Under the pieces are notes generated by a model. It was not told where the DNA came from. It saw nothing but the letters and a program-made list of their open reading frames with translations, and did no database searches. The position numbers and the translations under genes were made by a program. This document shows positions 32,575-41,499 of a DNA stretch of 64,000 nt, piece after piece. This DNA is from Treponema sp. GTDB taxonomy: Bacteria > Spirochaetota > Spirochaetia > Treponematales > Treponemataceae. The first letter of the stretch is position 1, and each line of letters opens with the position of its first letter. Where the stretch lies: positions 138,302 through 202,301 of the forward strand of contig JAAVAP010000013.1 in the NCBI GenBank assembly GCA_014804005.1, in the 5' to 3' direction.

Positions 32575-35313
32575 ATGAAACGATTGAATGAAATGATGTG
32601 TGCTGCCCTGCTTGCTTGCGCACTTTGTGCGTTTGGGTGCAATAACTCTTCTGCTTCTGACGATTATGAGCCGCCCGTTACGGTTAATCCTGGAGATAAC
32701 GTGGTGTTTTCCAATCAGACTGAATTTGCGGTGAAAGTATATTCGGATTCTATGCGGAGCGTTTTGGTTGCGGATGTGGCGGCAAAAAAAGGCGTGTCCA
32801 GCCATGTCGATGTCGTTCCTACTGGAAATGTGTTTTATTTTTCGTATTTCATGGACGTGAACGGAGTGTCCGTTCCATACGGTGTTACGGACGGGCACAC
32901 AGTTATGCTAGATGACGGTTCTGCCACATCGGTGAAAATCACCGAGCCGCAGGTTGTAAATACCAACAAGCGGATTATACTATTGAAAAACGAGGCGACT
33001 TCCGCCATTGTGTTGTACAACGGAAACATTGAAAAGATTCCCGAAGGAAAATCTTCTGCACTCGTCAACAGCGGCGATTATGGCATTTATTTGCTGGACG
33101 CGCGTGATGATATTGAAGCCGTCGCTGTTGTCGATGGATCGAAACGTGTCCCACTTTCTACGGTTGCTGACTTTGAAAACGGTTATATCTACACCGTTGT
33201 GTACGACGGCGCGAAAATCTATATGCGTTCAAAAAGTTTCCTCGACAGAAACATGAGCAAGAAGATTTGGAAGATTTCTCTGTCCCAAGATACAGGAAAA
33301 ACGCTTCTTGCAGGAGTGTTTAAAACAAGGGAGAATCCAAAAAACGGGTATATGTTGTTTGGGCGGCAAGTGTATGCCGCTATAGATTCTGATGATGTTA
33401 TGAATAATGGAGCGATTCCTTATTATGCCTTTATATCATCGGAAGGCAACCTTACTACAGAACAGTCATTTTCTTTTGCGGACAATCCTAAATCTGCAAG
33501 ATTTAGAGATGTTGCTGAATATGGCGATTATATTCTTGTAGCTGGAATAAAGGACTCTGCCGATGGGTGTAGGAGTGCTTTTGTGTCAAGCGTCAAAGGA
33601 TGCAATATTTACAAGGATGTGTATCCGTTGCCAGATTCGTATGTGGCTTCGCACGCGTGTAATATTATTCATAAAAAAGGTAATGTGTTTTGTGTCGCAT
33701 TGATTGCTGAAGAAGAAAAAACGGAACGATATCGTTCTGTTTTAGTTGAAACTACGATAGATGGTTATACATCTGTGACGACAAATGTCTTGTGGGAAAG
33801 TAGCGATGAACGCGATTTAGATATAAAAGATTTAATGTATGACGAGGCGACAGATACATATATTGTTTTAGGGGCTGAATATAAGTCTGGTGAATGGTCA
33901 AATTCATATATTAATTTTATTGATGGAGCTTCCGGCAATTCCAAGCAGAAGGAACTGATTTTCGATAAATATGATTTTGCAAAATGTTCAAAGGTTGGAG
34001 ACAAACTTTTGGTGTGTGGCTCTTTTAAAAGTGCAATTACAGGTAAAGATGAGGCTTGCTTTCAATTTATAGATATTGTCAGTGGTCAGCTTGATTCTGC
34101 TCCCACCTTGTTTTCATGTGAGAACAAGTCTTTATCTAATTGTTTCAAATCCTTTATATATGAAGATGACGCTTTGCTTCTTGTAGGATATACGGATCGC
34201 GAGGGTGAAAGAGAGTGTTACCCGTATTTAGTTAAATATGACTTAAAATCAAAATCAATTGTTTTTGAACAGAAATACACCGATTTGAACGGATATGAAA
34301 TTTACAGCTGCCATCCATCTGACATAGGCTTTATTTTTGAATTGTATAATGAAACTACAATGCATTCTTTTTTAATTTCTTCAGGGCTTTTAGGAGAACT
34401 TCCAGAAACTACGCTTTTGACACTGCCCAAAAATCCGTCAAAAATTATTGCCGTTCCTGATATTGAAATAAGCTTTTTCAATGATTATTCATCTGATGAT
34501 ATGTATGATAAAACAACTTTCAAATATGGAAATACAATTACACTGGCGGATTTAGAGCGTTATGCAGACGCGCCTAATGATTATTCTGTTGTTGGGTGGT
34601 ATGACTGGAAAAATGGAGATGAAGAGGATGTTGAAGTTTCATTTCCGTTTGTCATAACTGAAAGCAAGTATCTGTATCCTAAGATTAAAATTTCTCCGCC
34701 GACTGGCGTTTACGGATATGCGCTGTCCGATTCGGAGATATATGTGCAGTGGGACGCGCATCCGGTTGCAAATAATTACTATTTGTATTGGAGCGATAGT
34801 TTTGGTAATAGTTACAGTACACCTGTAAATAATTCTAGTTATTATACAATCAGTGGTTTGTCGTCTTCGTCTTCATACAAAATTTCCGTTATCGCGTATG
34901 ATAGCGACAAGAGAGAATGGAGCGATCATAGTGTAGAATATATGGTGCAGACAGCAGACAACTGGTCGAGTGTTCCTTCGGGTGCATATGAAATGTCTCT
35001 GAATACAGGAAACAGATATATAAATTTGTATTCTGGAGAGGCTCATTATTACTATGCGTACTTTGAAGCTGGAAGAAAATATCGTGTCAGTTGGGCGGAT
35101 AATGACAATAAAACTGGTCTTGATGGATATTATAGTCCAATAGCTGATATTGTGTTATATGTGTATTATGCTGGCGATGACAAGGGCGATAGACATGATA
35201 CCGATTCGCCTCTTCTGTTTAATTGCACAAGAAGCGGATACTATATAATGGAAGTGCAGGGCTATTCCAGTTCAGTAAACGGGTATTATGCTATACAATG
35301 TGATGAGAACTAA
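32575..35313 (+). CDS. Large lipoprotein with a fibronectin type III domain, 912 aa
   Basis: The lipoprotein signal ends LCAFGC (Cys near residue 22). The N-terminal part (about 25-225) resembles the neighbouring lipoprotein in its NEATSAIVLYNG-type strands. Residues about 230-620 look like a propeller or sensor body (VAGIKDSADG, LLVCGSFKSA, LLLVGYTDRE repeats). A stretch ending VVGWYDWKNGDEEDV near 680 recalls InlB-type repeats. A fibronectin type III domain follows near 707-795 (PPTGVYGYALSDSEIYVQW...YTISGLSSSSSYKISVIAY), then a C-terminal beta domain (GEAHYYYAYFEAGRKYRVSW). It is probably a surface-exposed adhesin or sensor. Codon use is markedly A+T-rich compared with flanking genes, which suggests acquisition. 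Confidence 0.8.
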   Translation: MKRLNEMMCAALLACALCAFGCNNSSASDDYEPPVTVNPGDNVVFSNQTEFAVKVYSDSMRSVLVADVAAKKGVSSHVDVVPTGNVFYFSYFMDVNGVSVPYGVTDGHTVMLDDGSATSVKITEPQVVNTNKRIILLKNEATSAIVLYNGNIEKIPEGKSSALVNSGDYGIYLLDARDDIEAVAVVDGSKRVPLSTVADFENGYIYTVVYDGAKIYMRSKSFLDRNMSKKIWKISLSQDTGKTLLAGVFKTRENPKNGYMLFGRQVYAAIDSDDVMNNGAIPYYAFISSEGNLTTEQSFSFADNPKSARFRDVAEYGDYILVAGIKDSADGCRSAFVSSVKGCNIYKDVYPLPDSYVASHACNIIHKKGNVFCVALIAEEEKTERYRSVLVETTIDGYTSVTTNVLWESSDERDLDIKDLMYDEATDTYIVLGAEYKSGEWSNSYINFIDGASGNSKQKELIFDKYDFAKCSKVGDKLLVCGSFKSAITGKDEACFQFIDIVSGQLDSAPTLFSCENKSLSNCFKSFIYEDDALLLVGYTDREGERECYPYLVKYDLKSKSIVFEQKYTDLNGYEIYSCHPSDIGFIFELYNETTMHSFLISSGLLGELPETTLLTLPKNPSKIIAVPDIEISFFNDYSSDDMYDKTTFKYGNTITLADLERYADAPNDYSVVGWYDWKNGDEEDVEVSFPFVITESKYLYPKIKISPPTGVYGYALSDSEIYVQWDAHPVANNYYLYWSDSFGNSYSTPVNNSSYYTISGLSSSSSYKISVIAYDSDKREWSDHSVEYMVQTADNWSSVPSGAYEMSLNTGNRYINLYSGEAHYYYAYFEAGRKYRVSWADNDNKTGLDGYYSPIADIVLYVYYAGDDKGDRHDTDSPLLFNCTRSGYYIMEVQGYSSSVNGYYAIQCDEN

Positions 35314-35442
35314 TGTGATATGTTACTGTGCATTTTCTCCTGACGAATACTTGCGGCATTTTGTGGTGTTGCAAGTGTTGTCCATGCTTTTTAATCAGCT
35401 TGCATTCAGTTTTACATGATTCAAAAAATCTCCGAAACGCCA

Positions 35443-35988
35443 TCACTCCGCAATCTTGTAGAAATCCACGACGGAGCGGCCGTAATTTCGCCGGTCGGAA
35501 AGCGAAAGTCCCGCGATTTTTTCGGGCATCGCGCGTTCGGAAGGGCGGTGCACCATCAGGATTCCGCCGTCCGCGAGCAGGGAGCGTTCAGCGCATTGCG
35601 CCACGAGCTGTTCATGGAATTTGTATGGAAAGGGCGGGTCTAGGAAAATGTAGTCGAAGCGGCTTTTGCAGCGTTTTACGAAAAGTTCCACCGCCATGAA
35701 ATGGCATCGGATTTTCACGCCCATTTCCCCTTCGGTGAGCGAGACGTTTTCAAGGACTGTCTTGATTTTGAGCCTGTCCTTTTCGCAAAGCTCCACGTTC
35801 GACGCACCCCGGGAAACGGCTTCAATCGCGACTGTGCCAGAGCCAGAAAAAAGGTCGAGCCACGACTTTCCGTCCAAGTCGCCGAGAATCGCGAATACGG
35901 ATTCGCGCATCTTGTCCATCGCGGGGCGAATCACGCCGTCAGGACATTTTATGATTCTGCCTTTCAGTTGGCCGCCTGTTATCCTCAT
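35443..35988 (-). CDS. rsmD: 16S rRNA (guanine966-N2)-methyltransferase RsmD
   Basis: RsmD methylates G966 of 16S rRNA during 30S assembly. The 181-residue protein has MRITGGQLKGR at the start, RPAMDKMRESVFAIL, the SAM loop WLDLFSGSGTVAIEAVSRGA and the catalytic FLDPPF motif near 117, all standard. It starts 1 nt after the ankyrin gene upstream and uses a GGAG inside it. Its 3' end matches the word at 30778, so the region between may have inserted here. Confidence 0.92.
   Translation of the reverse strand: MRITGGQLKGRIIKCPDGVIRPAMDKMRESVFAILGDLDGKSWLDLFSGSGTVAIEAVSRGASNVELCEKDRLKIKTVLENVSLTEGEMGVKIRCHFMAVELFVKRCKSRFDYIFLDPPFPYKFHEQLVAQCAERSLLADGGILMVHRPSERAMPEKIAGLSLSDRRNYGRSVVDFYKIAE
35452..35467. 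repeat. Right copy of the 16-bp direct repeat, inside the 3' end of rsmD
   Basis: AATCTTGTAGAAATCC is the last coding part of rsmD (DFYKI on the minus strand). Its partner at 30778-30793 lies 4.67 kb away, with the XRE gene and the two lipoprotein genes in between. Confidence 0.5.
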
Positions 35989-35989
35989 T

Positions 35990-37510
35990 TCATTTCTCCG
36001 AATTGTTCAGCGACCAAAAAACGTCGTTTCGCGGAAGGTTCGGATTTCGCTTGGCAAAATAATACGCATCCTTTCTGTCCGCCGTGACGAATGTCTTGTC
36101 CGCGCCGCGTTCCAAAAGGAATTCGATGCAGTCCGTGTCGGTGTTGGTCTGAGCTGCGAGCATGAGCGGAGTCTTTCCTTTGTGGACGATGTTCGCCGTG
36201 ATTCCGTGCCCGAAAAACACTTCGAGGATTTGCCTTTGCCTTCCCATTCCCACCGCCGCGAAGAACGCCTGGACGATTTCCTTTTTTCCGAAATGGCTCG
36301 CAAGCTCGTCGAGCACGTCCGCGCTCGTGCCGTATACCGCCGCGATTTCAAGCGCGTTCGAGCTGAATTTGTTCTTCGCCTTGACGTTCGCACCGGCCTT
36401 TATGAGCGCGCTCGTGGTCTCGCTTTTTTGGGCAAAACGCGCGGCGTACATAAGCGCACTCCAGCCGTCGCCGTCCGTCAAATTCACGTTCGCGCCCGAA
36501 GCCAAAAGCCGCGTCACAAGTTCGATGTCGTCATGCGCTGCGGCGTTTTGCAAAAGCGTGCGTCCGTTTTCGTCTTTCGCGTCGGGATTTTTGATCGGCT
36601 CGAATTTTTGTTCGGTAACGATATATGTGTCGAACGATTCCAAGCCTTCAAAAAGGTATGTGCGCATGTTTTCGCGCCGCTTTTTTGGAACTGCCTCTGC
36701 GGATTTTTTTTGTTCGGGAATTTTCGCGTCCGCGTCCGAATCGGAAATGTTTTCGGCTTTGAGCGCGCTTTCTATTTCCTGCGAAATTTCTTCTTCGGAG
36801 GAATTTAATTCAGGCTCGGGATTTTCATTTGAAAATTCTTCGGCGCTGTTTTCTTCGGAAGAATTTGTTTCCAGCGGATTTTCATCTTCTGAAAAAACTT
36901 CGTCTTGAATCTGCGCGTTTGATTCTGCCTGCGGAAAATCTTCGGCAGGAATTTCTTGGATAAAATTTTCTTCGATTTCCTTCTGCGGATTTTCCGCCGC
37001 TCCTTTCGGCTTTTTTTTCTTGCCTTCCTTTTCGGCGTAGCGTTCTAGGAATTTTTTTTCTTTCGTGCCGTCTTGCAAAAAATCGGCGGCTTTTTTTCCG
37101 AGATTGTTGCGATGCGCCGCGCGAGCTTTTTTCTTCGCAGGGCTTGCGGCATACGAAAGAAGCGTTTTGAGCGCGGACTTTCCGTAGCCGAATTTCGCGG
37201 CATAGATTAGGGCAGTGTCGCCGTTGTCGTTGGCAGCATCGGGTGGAACTCCAAAATCCAAGAGTGCGCTTAAAAAACTCTCTTCGCGCCCTGCCTCGAT
37301 CGCGACCATAAGAAGCGTGTCGTTGTTCGCGCCGTATCGCGCGGCGGCGGCCGACTTTTCCTTTTTCAGGGCTTTTTGAATCGCGCGCGCGTTTCCGCTT
37401 TTTGCGAGTTCGTAGAAATCGAATTGTTCCTCAGTTTTTTTGCGCGCGGAAATTTGCGCTGCCATTAAAATCAAGCAGAGAAAAGTGAGTGTTTTTTTTT
37501 GCGCTCGCAT
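35990..37510 (-). CDS. Exported ankyrin-repeat protein with a Glu-rich middle, 506 aa
   Basis: This is a separate ankyrin protein, not a close copy of the 25-30 kb family. It has a signal peptide (MRAQKKTLTFLCLILMAAQI, SA cleavage), three ankyrin-type repeats in residues about 28-140 and a basic patch (KKKARAAHRNNLGKKAADF). A long acidic Glu/Ser/Asn linker covers about 175-280. Four to five further ankyrin repeats occupy about 310-500, including DENGRTLLQNAAAHDDIELV and TDGDGWSALMYAARFAQ. It lies just upstream of rsmD in a dense minus-strand run. Confidence 0.83.
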   Translation of the reverse strand: MRAQKKTLTFLCLILMAAQISARKKTEEQFDFYELAKSGNARAIQKALKKEKSAAAARYGANNDTLLMVAIEAGREESFLSALLDFGVPPDAANDNGDTALIYAAKFGYGKSALKTLLSYAASPAKKKARAAHRNNLGKKAADFLQDGTKEKKFLERYAEKEGKKKKPKGAAENPQKEIEENFIQEIPAEDFPQAESNAQIQDEVFSEDENPLETNSSEENSAEEFSNENPEPELNSSEEEISQEIESALKAENISDSDADAKIPEQKKSAEAVPKKRRENMRTYLFEGLESFDTYIVTEQKFEPIKNPDAKDENGRTLLQNAAAHDDIELVTRLLASGANVNLTDGDGWSALMYAARFAQKSETTSALIKAGANVKAKNKFSSNALEIAAVYGTSADVLDELASHFGKKEIVQAFFAAVGMGRQRQILEVFFGHGITANIVHKGKTPLMLAAQTNTDTDCIEFLLERGADKTFVTADRKDAYYFAKRNPNLPRNDVFWSLNNSEK

Positions 37511-37563
37511 CGCTTTGATTATATATCAAAATGAAGCCATTGTCAACTTCGGCTTGAATGCGT

Positions 37564-38169
37564 TCAAAGCGGAACGAAATCGCTCGCAGGATGCTTGCAG
37601 ACTGGGCAAATGAAATCGTCCGGAAGCGGCTCGCCTTCGTAAATGTAGCCGCAAACCGTGCAGATGTAGCCTTTTTTCTTTTCGGCGTTTTCGCGCGATT
37701 TCGGCTTTATGTTCTTTTGGTAGAACGAATATGTCGCAGATTCATCTTCGCTGAAAACTGCTCCGTCCGTAACGTCCGCGATGAAAAGCGTGTGGCTTCC
37801 CAAGTCCACGGACTGCACGACCTTTGCCGAAATGAACGCGTTCGCGCCGTTCGTGATGTACGCGATGCCGTTCGCCGAACGCTCGAATTCCACGGAAAGC
37901 ATTTTGTCCGTGTCACGCCCGCTTTGCATTCCCCAATGTTTGAACGTCTCGAATTCCGCCTTTTCGCTCAAAATCGAAATGTTGAATTCGCCCGAATCGC
38001 GAATGAAATCGTGCGTGAGATTCTGCTTGTTCACCGCGACGGAAATTCTGTTCGGGCTTGCCGTAACTTGACCCGCCGTGTTCACGATGCAGCCGTTGTC
38101 CCTGCCGTCGCGCTTCGACGTGAGCACGAACAAGCCGTAGGTGAGTTTGTACATTGCCTTTTCGTCCAT
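37564..38169 (-). CDS. Flavin reductase-rubredoxin fusion (high-molecular-weight rubredoxin)
   Basis: This 201-residue redox protein has an N-terminal FMN-binding flavin reductase domain (about 1-150: YKLTYGLFVLTSKRDGRDNG, NRISVAVNKQNLTHDFI). The C-terminal rubredoxin domain has two CxxC iron knuckles (CTVCGYIYEGEPLPDD, CPVCKHPASDFVPL). This fusion (Hrb) in anaerobes passes electrons from NAD(P)H to flavodiiron proteins that remove oxygen or nitric oxide. The ATG at 38169 is chosen because of the GAAGGAA site 8 nt upstream. No flavodiiron gene lies in the window. Confidence 0.87.
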   Translation of the reverse strand: MDEKAMYKLTYGLFVLTSKRDGRDNGCIVNTAGQVTASPNRISVAVNKQNLTHDFIRDSGEFNISILSEKAEFETFKHWGMQSGRDTDKMLSVEFERSANGIAYITNGANAFISAKVVQSVDLGSHTLFIADVTDGAVFSEDESATYSFYQKNIKPKSRENAEKKKGYICTVCGYIYEGEPLPDDFICPVCKHPASDFVPL

Positions 38170-38191
38170 ATTACAATTCCTTCCTTTGCCT

Positions 38192-39043
38192 TTAAATCTC
38201 GACTCCCGCAATTTTCTTCGCGCAGTCGCGGTAAAGAGCGGCGGTTTTTTCCACGATTTCTGCTGGAATGGATTTTATGCTCGCGTCTCCAGCCAAATTG
38301 TTTTTCGAAAGCCAGTCGCGGACGAACTGCTTGTCGTAACTGGCGGGACTTTTTCCAACTTCGTAAGCCGCCTCGTCCCAAAACCTTGAGGAATCGGGCG
38401 TGAGAACTTCGTCCGCCAAGACAAGCGCGCCTTCGCTGTCAAGCCCGAATTCGAACTTCGTGTCGGCGATGATGATTCCGTTTTTGAGCGCGTGGTCGTA
38501 GCATTTTTTGTATATTGCGAGCGCGGCGCGTTCGATTTTTCCGCCCAAATTTTCGCCGATGTTCGCCTTCATTTGCTCGAGCGTGACATTGATGTCGTGT
38601 CCTTCCTCGGCTTTTGTCGAAGGAGTAACGATCGGCTCGGAAAGTTTTTCCGCCAAAGCGTATTCTTTTTCGAAGCTGTGTCCCAAAAACGGCTCGCCTT
38701 TTTTGTACGCCTCGTACATCGAGCCGAACATGTAGCCGCGGACAATCACTTCGTAAGGAATCATCTTGAGTTTTTCAACGAGAATCGTGCGCCCTTCGAA
38801 TTCCGCGCCTTGGAATTCCGCGGGCATTTCGCGCGTGTCGGCGGAAATCATGTGATTTTTGCAAATGTCCTTCGTAAAGTCGAACCAAAAATTCGAAAGC
38901 GCGTTCAGCACTTTGCCTTTTCCCGGAATTTCCGTCGGCAAAATCACGTCGAACGCGGAAATCCTGTCCGTCGTGACGATTACCATTTTTCCGTTCTCAA
39001 GGTCGTAAACTTCGCGGACTTTGCCGCTCCTGATCTTTTTCAT
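38192..39043 (-). CDS. purC: SAICAR synthase PurC
   Basis: PurC couples CAIR with aspartate in purine biosynthesis. The 283-residue sequence has KIRSGKVREVYDLENGKMVIVTTDRISAFD at the start in the ATP-binding part, VRGYMFGSMYEAYKKGEPFLGH, and LADEVLTPDSSRFWDEAAYEVGKSPASYDKQFVRDWL, which are family hallmarks. It sits in the minus-strand run with a 78-nt gap upstream and 22 nt downstream. Other pur genes are not in the window. Confidence 0.95.
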   Translation of the reverse strand: MKKIRSGKVREVYDLENGKMVIVTTDRISAFDVILPTEIPGKGKVLNALSNFWFDFTKDICKNHMISADTREMPAEFQGAEFEGRTILVEKLKMIPYEVIVRGYMFGSMYEAYKKGEPFLGHSFEKEYALAEKLSEPIVTPSTKAEEGHDINVTLEQMKANIGENLGGKIERAALAIYKKCYDHALKNGIIIADTKFEFGLDSEGALVLADEVLTPDSSRFWDEAAYEVGKSPASYDKQFVRDWLSKNNLAGDASIKSIPAEIVEKTAALYRDCAKKIAGVEI

Positions 39044-39121
39044 ATTCTCTTTTTCTCCTTATTTTTTTTAAGCCCCCTTACGGAAGCCAGAATTTCAGTT
39101 CAAGTTTTTTTCAAACCAGCA

Positions 39122-40090
39122 TCATTCCGATTCCTTTATGTTCGCCTCGAAATTCACGGAAATGTCGTAATGCTTTCCGTTTTGAATCTCGACGCTTCGG
39201 ACAACTTCATATCCGCCAAGCACGAATTTGAAGGCGTGCTTTCCGGCTTCAAGCTTCATTTTTCCCGCATTCGCGATTTCGTTTCCGTCCACGAAAATCC
39301 GCGTTCCCTGCGGCGCGTTGAAACTGAATGTCGGCTCGACGCTTTTCAGTTCAAGTCCGATTTCCGTAGTTTTCGCCTGTTCCACTGCGACCGTCCGAAC
39401 TTCGTTGCGGAATTTCTCGGAAATGACCGCTACGCTGTGCTTTCCGGGCTTCAGGAAAATGAGTCCCGCCGAATTCGGCTTCGCCTCAGCGTCGTCAACC
39501 ATTATTGAAAAATCGCCCGTGTCGTGATTCGCGCGGATTTTTATCGCGCCGAGATTCGTGAAAACCGTTTTCGCGCTCATTTCGAATTCCGCGTCAAGCA
39601 CTTTTTGCGGAACGCCTTTCATCGCGAGTTGGTTTCTCAAAAACACGAATCCTCGGCCGGAATCCGGAATCAAAGTCTTGTCGGCGTAAGGATTTTTGGC
39701 TATCGTGTTGCCTTTTACGAGCGGAACTAAAATCGACCATGAAAGATGCCCGGGGTACAAGCCCGAATAAATCGCCTTTCCAGAATAGTCATTTTTACCT
39801 TCGGACGGGAATGGCGCGATGTTGTCGTAAAGCGAATAGATGACTGTGTTTTGGAAATTCGCAAGAATCTTCGGAATTTTCACGATTATTTCGATTCCTT
39901 GAATGAACGTCAAATCGTCGGGCAGTTTTATCGAAACGCATTCGTTTATGCCGACATTTTTGATTTCCGAAGCGTATTCGTCCGCCACGAGCACGACTGT
40001 CCTTTGCGTACGGAAAACTTCCGCGTTGGAATGCGCGAAAAAGGCCACGAAAATGAGAATATTGAAAATGTGCCTTTTTGTAAACGACAT
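39122..40090 (-). CDS. Exported PEGA-domain protein, 322 aa
   Basis: The product has a signal peptide (HIFNILIFVAFFAHSNA). The N-terminal domain is beta-rich (about 25-180). The C-terminal half carries PEGA-type segments: FLKPGKHSVAVISEKFRNEVRTV and, near 260-310, APQGTRIFVDGNEIANAG followed by LEAGKHAFKFVLGGYE. PEGA domains are surface-exposed beta modules. The ATG at 40090 lies 2 nt after the M23 peptidase stop, so the two are co-translated. Its role is unknown, presumably in the envelope with that peptidase. Confidence 0.82.
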   Translation of the reverse strand: MSFTKRHIFNILIFVAFFAHSNAEVFRTQRTVVLVADEYASEIKNVGINECVSIKLPDDLTFIQGIEIIVKIPKILANFQNTVIYSLYDNIAPFPSEGKNDYSGKAIYSGLYPGHLSWSILVPLVKGNTIAKNPYADKTLIPDSGRGFVFLRNQLAMKGVPQKVLDAEFEMSAKTVFTNLGAIKIRANHDTGDFSIMVDDAEAKPNSAGLIFLKPGKHSVAVISEKFRNEVRTVAVEQAKTTEIGLELKSVEPTFSFNAPQGTRIFVDGNEIANAGKMKLEAGKHAFKFVLGGYEVVRSVEIQNGKHYDISVNFEANIKESE

Positions 40091-40092
40091 AA

Positions 40093-41097
40093 TCAATTGA
40101 TATATTTTTTCGGATCGACCGAATTTCCGTCCTTGCGCACTTCGAAATGCAGATGCGGACCTGTAACTTGCCCCGTGCTTCCGCTTTTCGCAATTGGCTC
40201 GCCCGAACGAACTTGCGCACCGTTCCGCACGTTCGCGCCCACGGCGGAAAGATGCGCGTAGAAACTGCTTATTCCGCCCGAATGTTCGAGCAAAATCCAT
40301 TTTCCGTAGACTGAATCTTCGCCGCTAGCCGCGACGCGCCCGCCCTTGCATGCGACAACTTCCGTGCCCTCGGGAACTGCCATGTCCATTCCCTTGTGCA
40401 TTTGCAAACTTCCGCCTCCGAAAGGATCTTCGCGGTTTCCGAACGCGCTGGAAATCCAATAATTTTGCACGGGCACAATCATCGCGGGGTCGAGGAAAAA
40501 GGCGCGTTCAGTCGGCGAAAAATTCTCGTCGGGCAGAAAAACGTATCGCCGCCCACGGATTTCAAAGTAAATCGCGCCGTCCGCGTCCGCAAGCGGAAAT
40601 CGGTTTTTTTGGAGCAAAATCTCAAGCTGGCTTTCGCGCCCACTTGGGGATTCTTGATCGGGAATGAAAAGCCCTTTCGCCGTGGGAAAAATGAGTGTCC
40701 GCCCTTCGATTTCCTCGTCTTGCGACGAAATTTCATTTATAATCACGAAAGAGTCGGAAATCACGCAAAGCCGTGCCGCCAATTTCGAAACTGTATCTTC
40801 TTTTTTTGCCTTGTATGCGAAAAAATTCACTTGTGGAGTTTTTCCGCTCCGAATCGCGATGTTGTTGCGCTCAAGTTCGGAGTCGTATTGCGCCAAAACC
40901 GCGTCGGTGACTTTAGCCTTGCGCCGGACTTTTTGTCCATTTATCACGACTTCCTTTTCGACTTCCACCGTCTCGATTGAAGAAATTTCCGCGAGCTGCG
41001 CCAAATCAATTTTTACGACGGACTTTTGGCAAAACATGGCGCGCGCGGAGAAAGCCGTCAAAATGAGAAAGAAGGATTTTTTTGCGAGGCTTCGCAC
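40093..41097 (-). CDS. Exported M23-family peptidase, zinc site intact
   Basis: This peptidoglycan endopeptidase of the LytM/M23 family (334 aa) has a signal peptide (LAKKSFFLILTAFSARAM), a LysM-like segment near 100-150 (EDTVSKLAARLCVISDSFVIINEI), and a C-terminal M23 domain. The zinc and catalytic residues are all present: MHKGMDMAVP, SSFYAHLSAV and GPHLHFEVRKDG. I choose the GTG at 41097 because AGGAG lies 5-6 nt before it; that site overlaps the stop of the membrane-protein gene upstream. It is the only apparently active M23 enzyme of the three such proteins here. Confidence 0.9.
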   Translation of the reverse strand: MRSLAKKSFFLILTAFSARAMFCQKSVVKIDLAQLAEISSIETVEVEKEVVINGQKVRRKAKVTDAVLAQYDSELERNNIAIRSGKTPQVNFFAYKAKKEDTVSKLAARLCVISDSFVIINEISSQDEEIEGRTLIFPTAKGLFIPDQESPSGRESQLEILLQKNRFPLADADGAIYFEIRGRRYVFLPDENFSPTERAFFLDPAMIVPVQNYWISSAFGNREDPFGGGSLQMHKGMDMAVPEGTEVVACKGGRVAASGEDSVYGKWILLEHSGGISSFYAHLSAVGANVRNGAQVRSGEPIAKSGSTGQVTGPHLHFEVRKDGNSVDPKKYIN

Positions 41098-41105
41098 AGA
41101 AACTC

Positions 41106-41474
41106 CTACGCCTTCTTGAACGCCGCGTCCACAAGTTTGAAAAGCGCGACTGTCGAGAGTGCCGCCACGAGCGCGAGAATTCTCTTGAATGAAAGCAGGA
41201 AGTAAAACGCGAGAAAAATCCCTGCCGCAGTCACAGCGCATTTCAGCAAGACGCGAAGCATGTTTTGCGCGCCTGACTTTTTCGCCCATGCCGCGAATTT
41301 CAACGCCGCGACAAGCGCCGCCACAATTACAACCGCCGCGGAATACGCTCGGGGCGCGTTTTTCGCGAATGCCCACAACGGGAAAACCACCGCGAAACTT
41401 ACGACAAGACACGCGCCCAAAAAGAGCGCGGCCTTTAGAAACGAGACAAATTTGGATTTTCCTTTCAAATTCAT
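41106..41474 (-). CDS. Small membrane protein, 122 aa, unknown
   Basis: The protein begins MNLKGKSKFVSFLKAAL and has about four hydrophobic helices (AALFLGACLVVSFAVVFPLW, YSAAVVIVAALVAAL, LLKCAVTAAGIFLAFYFL, ILALVAALSTVALF) with short basic loops. No family is recognised. Its stop overlaps the ribosome site of the M23 peptidase gene, so it is probably translated together with it. Upstream lies the ferredoxin gene, 25 nt away. Confidence 0.7.
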   Translation of the reverse strand: MNLKGKSKFVSFLKAALFLGACLVVSFAVVFPLWAFAKNAPRAYSAAVVIVAALVAALKFAAWAKKSGAQNMLRVLLKCAVTAAGIFLAFYFLLSFKRILALVAALSTVALFKLVDAAFKKA

Positions 41475-41499
41475 CTTTTTTGTACGGAATCGTGAAGCC

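Noticed and set aside
41098-41412. N-terminal extension of the M23 peptidase frame to 41412
   Set aside because: It overlaps the membrane-protein gene in another frame. The GTG at 41097 with AGGAG gives a proper signal peptide.
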